Source: Candidatus Wildermuthbacteria bacterium GWA2_46_15 (GTDB lineage Bacteria; Patescibacteriota; Minisyncoccia; Minisyncoccales; GWA2-46-15). From it: DNA of 11,821 nucleotides. A program made the position numbers and the translations under genes. Under the pieces are notes generated by a model. It was not told the DNA's origin, searched no databases, and saw only the letters and a program-made list of their open reading frames with translations. The stretch's first letter is position 1; each line of letters opens with the position of its first letter. Location of the stretch: assembly GCA_001823105.1 (NCBI GenBank), contig MHTO01000006.1:1-11821 (forward strand), given 5' to 3'. This document shows positions 6,469 through 11,821 of the stretch, in pieces.

Positions 6469-6559
6469 AAATTTTGGTTCCGAAAGAAACCAAAATTTGG
6501 GTTGGGAGAGTTTAACTCCAATTCTTAGGAATTAGTGAGTGCTGCCTCCCAACCCAAAT
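6469..6559 (-). other. Folded 5' leader of murB
   Basis: A perfect 14-bp inverted repeat pairs 6495-6508 with 6546-6559 (minus-strand arm ATTTGGGTTGGGAG). Its 37-nt interior holds AATTC-ctaa-GAATT, extended by ACTC and GAGT. A second perfect 11-bp repeat, 6469-6479 with 6488-6498 (AAATTTTGGTT in the minus strand), overlaps the base of the first by 4 nt, so the two compete at that point. The predicted transcript starts at the first arm. I do not recognise a named RNA family. Confidence 0.6.
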
Positions 6560-6561
6560 CT

Positions 6562-6590
6562 ATTTTATCATCTTCTAATTACTGAGTAAA
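6562..6590 (-). promoter_or_regulatory. Candidate murB promoter
   Basis: On the minus strand TTTACT (6590-6585), 17 nt, then TAAAAT (6567-6562, five of six consensus). The start would fall near 6555, in the first arm of the leader stem, about 104 nt before the murB ATG. Confidence 0.45.
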
Positions 6591-6634
6591 TCGACTTGTT
6601 AACTAATATTAACCAACGCATATTAAACTAACTA

Positions 6635-6682
6635 GAGAAAAATAACTAACTACTTCTGCTATCGCTTTGGTAGTTAGTTATT
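6635..6682 (-). terminator. Terminator formed by palindromic repeat copy A
   Basis: AATAACTAACTAC (6641-6653) and GTAGTTAGTTATT (6670-6682) are perfect 13-bp inverted copies, followed on the minus strand by TTTCTC, so the run after GTTAG is TTATTTTTCTC. The stem includes the stop codon of the PaaX-like gene. The core 6643-6680 matches copy B at 7271-7308 in 31 of 38 positions, in the same orientation. Confidence 0.7.
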
Positions 6683-7259
6683 AAATTTTGAATCGACTTT
6701 TGATTTCGTCGTCATGCCCGATTTTTTCGGCCACAATCAGCCTTAAATCATTTTCTTTCAAGCTGAAAAAGTCCCTCAATAATTCGATTTCAGCCTCGCA
6801 ATCAAAAGGATAAGCCCAAACACTTTTTTGTAGCAGATAAAAACCCATTTCTTTTAATTTGCTCCTGAAAGCTTCGCGATGCATTTTCTTTAATTCGGAA
6901 ATATCAAAAATAACGAGGCGCCATTTCCTATCCCAAATTTTTGGTCTTTTGATCTTTAAATCGTTGATCTGAAAATAACCGGCTTTTTTCTTTCCCTCGC
7001 TGGTCAGATTAATATAAATCTGGCCGTTTTCCATTCTCGTTTCGATTAAGCCTCGCCGTCGCAAATGAGAAAAAGTATCATAAATTTTCTTGCGGGGATA
7101 TTTTTTCCACCTTTGATGTGCCCTGAGGAGACTGGTCGTGAACCGAGGCGAACTAGCGGCAAAATAAACCGTACCGGCTATCATCAGCCAATAAAGAATG
7201 TCTTTGACTATTTCCGACTTTGGTTTTTTAATATAGTACTTGTATTTTTTCCATCCCAT
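6681..7259 (-). CDS. PaaX-like winged-helix protein with Cas2-like C-terminal domain
   Basis: This 192-residue protein has three visible parts. Residues about 20-37 (ILYWLMIAGTVYFAA) are hydrophobic and look like a membrane segment. Residues about 55-95 (KKIYDTFSHLRRRGLIET, then IYINLTSEGKKKA) look like a winged helix. Residues 112-190 have a Cas2-like ferredoxin fold, WRLVIFDI (113-120) then LQKSVWAYPF (143-152). This layout is that of the PaaX C-terminal/Cas2-like family, which I recall as common in Patescibacteria. PaaX itself represses phenylacetate genes, but nothing here points to that pathway. There are no CRISPR repeats or other cas genes nearby, so a role in spacer acquisition is unlikely. 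Flanking palindromes, one over the promoter, suggest autoregulation. The ATG at 7259 lies 7 nt after a perfect -10, so the mRNA may be leaderless. Confidence 0.8.
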   Translation of the reverse strand: MGWKKYKYYIKKPKSEIVKDILYWLMIAGTVYFAASSPRFTTSLLRAHQRWKKYPRKKIYDTFSHLRRRGLIETRMENGQIYINLTSEGKKKAGYFQINDLKIKRPKIWDRKWRLVIFDISELKKMHREAFRSKLKEMGFYLLQKSVWAYPFDCEAEIELLRDFFSLKENDLRLIVAEKIGHDDEIKSRFKI

Positions 7260-7266
7260 TGCCTTG

Positions 7267-7295
7267 ATTATAACGAATTACTGCTGCTATAGCAA
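7267..7295 (-). promoter_or_regulatory. Promoter of the PaaX-like gene
   Basis: On the minus strand TTGCTA (7295-7290), exactly 17 nt, then TATAAT (7272-7267). Both boxes lie in or next to palindrome copy B. The start would be at or one base from the ATG, implying a leaderless transcript. Confidence 0.6.
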
Positions 7296-7308
7296 TGGTA
7301 ATTAGTTA
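7271..7308. repeat. Palindromic repeat copy B (possible operator)
   Basis: A 38-bp imperfect palindrome (TAACGAATTAC ... GTAATTAGTTA, one mismatch) is a direct repeat of copy A at 6643-6680. Among the seven differences, one C-G pair in A is a T-A pair in B, so pairing is kept. It covers the -35 and spacer of the PaaX-like gene's promoter, as an operator would. Unlike copy A it has no T-run on the minus strand. Confidence 0.7.
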
Positions 7309-7353
7309 GTGATGATTTTAATTGAATATCGCCAAAAACGATGTCAATACGCT

Positions 7354-7387
7354 GGAAAAGCAAAACACGTCGCTTAAGAGACGTGTT
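7354..7387 (-). terminator. Intrinsic terminator after the metallopeptidase gene
   Basis: On the minus strand AACACGTC (7387-7380) pairs with GACGTGTT (7371-7364) around an 8-nt loop, followed by TTGCTTTTCC. It lies about 50 nt after the stop codon at 7437. Confidence 0.75.
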
Positions 7388-7436
7388 GTGCCGAATTGAA
7401 GTCTTTTATACACTCACTGCTTAGAGTATAGCAAAT

Positions 7437-9110
7437 CTATTTGGAAATGTCAAGGTTGGCGGCGGCTCTCGTCTTGGGGCCGAAATAGCCCGTCGGCCTG
7501 ACGCCTTTTTGGGCCTGGTATCTTTTGACGGCTAAAGTCGTTAAAGAAAGATAACTTCCCGTAACCAATTTTTCTGGATAAATGCTGTCTCCTCTTGATT
7601 TCAAAAACTCCTGCAGACAACGGACCTCGTCCGAACCGGTCAGGCCGTAATAAAGGTCGCGGGGAAACGACGAACAAGAAAGAGTCGAGGCCGCGCCCAG
7701 ATTCGACAGCAGTTGTTGCAGTCGGGTGATTTCCTGCTTCAGTTCGGCGATTTTATTCAGAAGAGCTTCGATCTCGGCCGGATTTTCAACCACGGGGATA
7801 ACGTTTTCACTGGCTGAAGCCGTCCAGGAAAACTGAACTGCCGGCAAGTTTGAGGAAAAATCGCCGGTTTTACCCCAAAGCGAAGGAATAATAATTAAAG
7901 AAGAGTAGTTTTTGTCGAAATCCTTAACCGTCACCCGACCGCGGGAAAGGCTGTCAAGAATCATAAAGTCGATGGTGGTTCGGCCATTCTTGCCTTCTAA
8001 GAGATAGGGTATTTTAAAAGACGAGGTCGTGTTATTACCGTTGAATTCCAGGGTCAAATTGCCTTTAGCGCCAAAAAATTTATACCAGTTGCCCGACCAC
8101 TCTTTGGTCGTGTTGACCACCGACAGACTCGTCTGAGTCACGGGGGGTAAAAAGTTTGACTGAGGCGCAACGCGAAAATTACGCAAACTCTCGTTTAAAT
8201 AGCAATAACGGACGTCGAAATTACAATCATTAATAAAGACGGCTACCGTCCAATTGGTAAAAATCTGGGAAAAATTATCGGCCGAACCGAGCTTCTTTAA
8301 AGTTTCGTTGAGGCTGTCAATGCCGGTTTTTGAGGAAAACATCGACTCTTTTAAAATGGCTTGCCCGTAACGGTCAACCAGGTACTGGATAAAGAGATTG
8401 ACTAGGCCATAGTCAGCCGGCTGGTTTTTCCATTCGGTCAAAGAATCGTAAGGTTTGTCGAGAAAATTCTTCACCCGCCTCTCTAAATTCGAACCTTCGT
8501 AGGGCCGGTCGTAACCCATCAGAGTGGGGCTGTATTCCGAACGAGCCTCGTTGAGCCAGACATCCTCGGTGACGCCTCTCAGCCTCTCTTTTTGATTAAA
8601 GTTAATCAGATGCTGAAACTCATGAGCCAAAAAGGATTTTAATAGAGGGTCAGTCATGCGATTGGCGTTGAGATAAATCATTTCTCTCTCGTTGGACCGG
8701 GGAATCTGCAATTTCGAATATTCGTCACCCGAATTAAAATAGCCGCCGGAAGTATCCTTCATCGGATGAAAAAGAATGGTCATGCGCGTGTCTTTATCAA
8801 TGCCCGGACTCCAGATCTCGCCAAAGTTCTGAGTCAGAACGGGATAAATCTTCGCCTCGAACTCCTCTCCCAAATTATTTAAAGAAACGGTCGCCTGGGC
8901 TTGCTGATCTGACGACAAAGACGACCACCAGGGGTCATCAATATAGAAATAAGCCGAGCCGGTAACTTTTCTTAGGGTGGCCGAAAGCTGTTCTCTCTGG
9001 GTTAAATCATAAGCTGACTCAATATTAAAAGTTTGCGCGTCGCCAATATTAGCCGCCCAAACCACGCCAGGAAACAAAACTAAAATTGTCAGGAAAATAA
9101 TTCTCTTCAT
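7437..9110 (-). CDS. Secreted M30-like metallopeptidase with peptidoglycan-binding C-terminus
   Basis: The 557-residue protein starts with a signal peptide (MKRIIFLTILVLFPGVVWA, cut about residue 19-20). A metallopeptidase domain carries HEFQH (163-167) and WLNEARSEYS, whose Glu188 would be the third zinc ligand. The HExxH-then-NE arrangement and AHEFQHLINFNQ resemble the M30 (hyicolysin) group; the family is my best reading, not certain. Residues about 300-430 look like a beta-sandwich, with Cys296 and Cys303 possibly bridged. A coiled coil follows (443-471), then a peptidoglycan-binding-like module (482-552: DLYYGLTGSDEVRCLQ and YFGPKTRAA). The same C-terminal layout ends the preceding gene, so both are probably held at the cell wall. 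Substrate is unknown. No Shine-Dalgarno precedes the ATG. Confidence 0.85.
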   Translation of the reverse strand: MKRIIFLTILVLFPGVVWAANIGDAQTFNIESAYDLTQREQLSATLRKVTGSAYFYIDDPWWSSLSSDQQAQATVSLNNLGEEFEAKIYPVLTQNFGEIWSPGIDKDTRMTILFHPMKDTSGGYFNSGDEYSKLQIPRSNEREMIYLNANRMTDPLLKSFLAHEFQHLINFNQKERLRGVTEDVWLNEARSEYSPTLMGYDRPYEGSNLERRVKNFLDKPYDSLTEWKNQPADYGLVNLFIQYLVDRYGQAILKESMFSSKTGIDSLNETLKKLGSADNFSQIFTNWTVAVFINDCNFDVRYCYLNESLRNFRVAPQSNFLPPVTQTSLSVVNTTKEWSGNWYKFFGAKGNLTLEFNGNNTTSSFKIPYLLEGKNGRTTIDFMILDSLSRGRVTVKDFDKNYSSLIIIPSLWGKTGDFSSNLPAVQFSWTASASENVIPVVENPAEIEALLNKIAELKQEITRLQQLLSNLGAASTLSCSSFPRDLYYGLTGSDEVRCLQEFLKSRGDSIYPEKLVTGSYLSLTTLAVKRYQAQKGVRPTGYFGPKTRAAANLDISK

Positions 9111-9121
9111 GGATTAGATTT

Positions 9122-9150
9122 ATATTACCAAAAAAAAGCATAAAACTCAA
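9122..9150 (-). promoter_or_regulatory. Candidate promoter of the metallopeptidase gene
   Basis: On the minus strand TTGAGT (9150-9145), 17 nt, then TAATAT (9127-9122); each box matches four of six consensus bases. The start would fall only about 5 nt before the ATG at 9110, in line with the missing Shine-Dalgarno. Confidence 0.4.
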
Positions 9151-9236
9151 AACGTAAAGCGTAAAACTACAACGCAAAGTTCAAAACTACGTTTCACTTT
9201 AAATTTTACGCTGTAACTTTGCACTTTTCGCTTTAC
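9141..9236. repeat. AT-rich spacer with interleaved short inverted repeats
   Basis: Three pairs of exact inverted copies lie here: GTAAAGCG (9154-9161) with CGCTTTAC (9229-9236), AGCGTAAAA (9158-9166) with TTTTACGCT (9204-9212), and GCAAAGTT (9174-9181) with AACTTTGC (9215-9222). The last two cross each other, so they cannot all form one simple hairpin. AAAACTAC also occurs twice directly (9163-9170, 9183-9190). No open reading frame fits. Confidence 0.55.
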
Positions 9237-9248
9237 ACTGTTCCATCA

Positions 9249-9274
9249 AACCAAAAAGCGCCCCGAAGGACGCT
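9249..9274 (-). terminator. UUCG-loop intrinsic terminator after the surface protein gene
   Basis: On the minus strand AGCGTCC-TTCG-GGGCGCT (9274-9257, one G-U pair, stable UUCG loop) is followed by TTTTGGTTTG. It begins 30 nt after the stop codon of the large surface protein. Confidence 0.85.
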
Positions 9275-9303
9275 CAATGGTTATCCCACAAGGAAAGGAT
9301 AAA

Positions 9304-11821
9304 TTAGAGGCCTAAATCTTTATTCATCTCTCCCCTGGTCTTTGGTCCGAAGCGGCCGTTAGCGGGAGTAATGCCTTTGGCTGTCTGATAAGCTTTGACC
9401 GCTTGAACAGTCTTGGACAGGTAATTTCCCGTGTCCAGACCGGCTCCCAGATAAGCCTTGCTGATCAGAAGACCTTGCAATCTCTTGACCTGAGAATCTT
9501 CCAGTAAGCCATAATGAAGATCTTGGACAAAAGCCGCGACAGAGCCTGCCTCTCCTCTCAATTTGGCCAGTTCCGCCAAAAGAACGCTGATATTGTTTTG
9601 AATGGCAACAATGGCGGCCTGAATCTGGGCCGTGGTCGGATTGGCTGAAAGCGTCGGGATCGACATTAAACCCGTGGGTGCCGCCGGACTGGGGCTGGCG
9701 GAAGGACTTGGTGAGGCTGAGGGACTAGGACTCGGAGACGGAGATGGACTGGGGGTCGGCCAGAAAGAAATGCCACCGCCCCCGCCGCCGCCGACATAGG
9801 CCAAGACTCCGACCGAAGCCGTGGACAGATTGGATTCAATGCCACCGGTGTCGGCCGCCGTCACCTTATAGTAATAGGTCGCGCCCGAGCTAACCGAGCT
9901 GTCGGCATAGCTGGTGCCGCTGACGTCCGCCGCGTTGATCTGGGTGTAAGTGCCGCCAGATGAAGTCGAACGATAGACTTCATAACCCAAGAGATCGGTT
10001 AGGCTGCTCGCATCGGCGTTGGTTGTCGGCGCCGTCCAGGAAATCGTATTCGTACCTGAGGTGGCTGTGCCCGCCGCCGCGGTCGGGGCGGCCGGCGCCA
10101 AACCGTCCGGCGTTTGGTTGGTCGGCGAGTAGACGGTCATGTGGTCGGAAACGCCGGCGTAGACCACCGAAGCCACGTTGGAAAGAGTGTTGGTCGGAAT
10201 GACCGGCTGGTCGCTGCTATCTAAGTAAGTGATGTTGGTCAATACCGGTTCCCAGTTAGAAGCCGAGTTGTCAAAATAAGACATACTGACGTTTTCCGCC
10301 TCGGCAAAAGTATCAATGCCCTCGGCGGCCAATTCCGCTTTGCTGTATTTTTTCCCAATGGTCACGTCGCTGTCAAAATCGCTCTTGGGCATCATCGAAG
10401 AGCCGGAGGGCTCGTAGGCCGAGAGTTGGACGGCTTCCCCGCCAATGGTCTTGGCCGTCGGCGAGGAGGTAATATTGGCAACCTCGTAGTCTTCCATCTG
10501 ATAGGTCGCCTGGGAAAGGGCGATGGCATTCTGCGGCGCGATCAGTTCCAAGCCGGCTGAAGCGTCTTCGAAAGTGGCGCCGGCCGAAGGATTCAAATCA
10601 GAATTATTGACCGCGGCCAAACCGGTTTTCTGAGTCGCCAGGGTCACGTCGATGCCGGGCACGCTGGCGGCCACAGAAACGACGATGTCCTGGCTGGAGG
10701 CATTTTGATACTCTTTTTCTTGATAACCGTCCGCCGCCGCCGAGACTTTCCAATCGCCGGCCGTCACGGGCAAACTATAATTTCCCTGGGCGTCGGTTTC
10801 TGTTGAGCTAAAGCCGCCGCCCAGTTCTTTGCCAAAAACTTTGCCCCCTTCGACGCCGCTGCTGCCGACTTTTATCTGGCCGGAAATCGTCAAGTTAGCT
10901 TTGTTGGCGTCTAAGTTTTGGGTGACGGGGCCGGTACCGGCGACGGCCACGGACAAACCGGTATCAATATAGCCGCCTTTGTCAATCTGGAAGAGATAAG
11001 GAGTGCCGGCGCCCGAGGCGGGCAAATTGACCGAATAGTTTCCCGAGGCGTCGGTTTTGACGGCCAGCGCCACGTCGTTGGAACCGGCCTTTTTTATGTT
11101 AATAACGGTATCCGTCAGAAGGTTGTTAGAAGCGTCTTTAGCCGTGCCCGAAACCGTGTAAAGAGTGGGCACGGTCACAGTTACGGTTTCGTTGCCGTCC
11201 ACGATCATTTTATAGATGTCGTTGGCGCTGTCGGAATTAATATCCGAACCGGTTACCGTCGTGCCGCCGCCGCCGGCCATGGTTAAAGTTTGGTCGGCCA
11301 CGCCGGGCACCGCCAGTTCCAAAACGTATTCATAACCGGTGCCGGCCGGGACGGACAAAGTCAGGGAAGAAACATTTTCTCGACTCGTTTCGTTGCTGAC
11401 GTTTTTAGCGCCGAGTTTGTCCATCTGAACATAAACCTCGCTCAAAGTCACCGGCGCTCCCAGTGAATCCACAAAGTTGACGGTTACGGTCCGGGTATCG
11501 GCCACGGGCAGATCGGCATCGCCCGTCAAATTAATGTTGCCCGAAACCACCACGGTCTGGGGCGGAATCTTGCCGATGTCGGGCGACCAGGCCGTTACCG
11601 TGTAAGTGCCGTCGGGCACGAGAATCGTATATTGGCCGTTCTGATCGGTCAGGGAACCGTTCTGATAACCCGTCCGGTTAAAGTCCACGTGGACGTTGGC
11701 CAGCAAGATATCGGTATCGGCATTATAAGCGCCGCTACTGTTGACGTCTTTATAGACCCGGTCTTTGACGGTCCAGAAAGTCGTGCCAATGGCCGGGGCA
11801 AAATCAACATTGGTTTGGGAA
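9304..11821 (-). CDS. Large secreted multidomain protein with peptidoglycan-binding C-terminus (N-terminus outside window)
   Basis: The frame is open to the right edge, so about 838 residues are visible. A TTG at 11706 is not a believable start, because the 38 codons before it continue the same domain (VYKDVNSSGAYNADTDILL, resembling an SdrD B-like calcium loop). Counting from that TTG: carboxypeptidase-regulatory-like beta-sandwich modules at about 1-60, 184-265 and 272-355; a less clear beta-rich region (377-530); a fibronectin type III-like domain (537-632, ending YYYKVTAADTGGIESN); a Gly-rich hinge; a Pro/Ser linker (650-677); a short helix (690-717); and a peptidoglycan-binding-like module (725-798, RFGPKTRGEM). 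No catalytic motif is seen. It is probably a wall-attached adhesin or structural protein. The C-terminal module is clearly related to that of the next gene. A signal peptide would lie outside the window. Confidence 0.85.
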   Translation of the reverse strand, partial: SQTNVDFAPAIGTTFWTVKDRVYKDVNSSGAYNADTDILLANVHVDFNRTGYQNGSLTDQNGQYTILVPDGTYTVTAWSPDIGKIPPQTVVVSGNINLTGDADLPVADTRTVTVNFVDSLGAPVTLSEVYVQMDKLGAKNVSNETSRENVSSLTLSVPAGTGYEYVLELAVPGVADQTLTMAGGGGTTVTGSDINSDSANDIYKMIVDGNETVTVTVPTLYTVSGTAKDASNNLLTDTVINIKKAGSNDVALAVKTDASGNYSVNLPASGAGTPYLFQIDKGGYIDTGLSVAVAGTGPVTQNLDANKANLTISGQIKVGSSGVEGGKVFGKELGGGFSSTETDAQGNYSLPVTAGDWKVSAAADGYQEKEYQNASSQDIVVSVAASVPGIDVTLATQKTGLAAVNNSDLNPSAGATFEDASAGLELIAPQNAIALSQATYQMEDYEVANITSSPTAKTIGGEAVQLSAYEPSGSSMMPKSDFDSDVTIGKKYSKAELAAEGIDTFAEAENVSMSYFDNSASNWEPVLTNITYLDSSDQPVIPTNTLSNVASVVYAGVSDHMTVYSPTNQTPDGLAPAAPTAAAGTATSGTNTISWTAPTTNADASSLTDLLGYEVYRSTSSGGTYTQINAADVSGTSYADSSVSSGATYYYKVTAADTGGIESNLSTASVGVLAYVGGGGGGGISFWPTPSPSPSPSPSPSASPSPSASPSPAAPTGLMSIPTLSANPTTAQIQAAIVAIQNNISVLLAELAKLRGEAGSVAAFVQDLHYGLLEDSQVKRLQGLLISKAYLGAGLDTGNYLSKTVQAVKAYQTAKGITPANGRFGPKTRGEMNKDLGL
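9682..9756 (-). repeat. Pro/Ser-coding low-complexity repeat
   Basis: This 75-bp stretch encodes alternating Pro-Ser with a few Ala and Thr between the beta-sandwich region and the wall-binding module. The repeated dipeptide uses varied serine and proline codons, so the DNA is only an imperfect repeat. It is likely an extended wall-spanning linker. Confidence 0.8.

Noticed and set aside
6491..6493. TTG at 6493 as the start of murB
   Set aside because: It lies in a stem of the leader hairpin, and the extra 14 residues do not look like MurB. The ATG at 6451 begins the family-like sequence.
6643..7308. Insertion sequence bounded by repeats
   Set aside because: The flanking copies are direct palindromes, not terminal inverted repeats, the enclosed protein is not a transposase, and no target-site duplication is evident.
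11704..11706. TTG at 11706 as the true start of the large surface protein
   Set aside because: The frame stays open to the window edge, the upstream codons continue a domain-like sequence, and no signal peptide follows the TTG.

Overview
The window reads as part of a small-genome bacterium, most likely a member of the Candidate Phyla Radiation / Patescibacteria (Parcubacteria-like). This rests on recalled family resemblance, not a search. The pointers are a short SecA with an acidic insert seen in such genomes, secreted proteins ending in coiled coil plus peptidoglycan-binding module, a membrane-anchored PaaX/Cas2-like protein, and AT-rich spacers full of hairpins. TGA is used as a stop (speD ends in an ATGA overlap), so the standard bacterial code fits. 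All supported genes lie on the minus strand, so transcription runs from high to low coordinates.

Layout, in transcription order. (1) 11821-9304: a large secreted beta-sandwich protein that enters from outside the window and ends in a Pro/Ser linker and a peptidoglycan-binding module; a UUCG-type terminator follows at 9249-9274. (2) 9110-7437: a secreted M30-like HExxH metallopeptidase with the same C-terminal architecture, with its own candidate promoter and a terminator at 7354-7387. (3) 7259-6681: a PaaX-like winged-helix/Cas2-fold protein flanked by two copies of a 38-bp palindromic repeat. One copy overlaps its promoter and the other forms its terminator. (4) 6451-5408: murB (cell-wall precursor synthesis) behind a folded leader of about 105 nt. 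(5) 5122-2788: a three-gene polyamine operon, speD - deoxyhypusine-synthase-like - speB-like. It has a good promoter just after murB and a leader of about 240 nt with four successive hairpins and an 11-residue polylysine micro-ORF. A terminator (2737-2768) ends it. (6) 2717-2613: three tandem 35-bp hairpin repeats with a compensatory base change. (7) 2589-151: secA, overlapping by 11 nt a Nudix hydrolase gene that runs off the left edge and had to be read directly from the sequence.

How the genes fit together: SecA drives export of proteins such as the two peptidoglycan-binding surface proteins; MurB makes the wall precursor they would bind. The polyamine genes suggest use of decarboxylated S-adenosylmethionine and agmatine-type guanidines. 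No spermidine synthase or arginine decarboxylase lies in the window, so the exact product is open.

The strongest candidates for something new are regulatory: the polylysine leader of the polyamine operon, the palindromic pair around the PaaX-like gene, the folded murB leader, and the possible SD-masking switch before speB.
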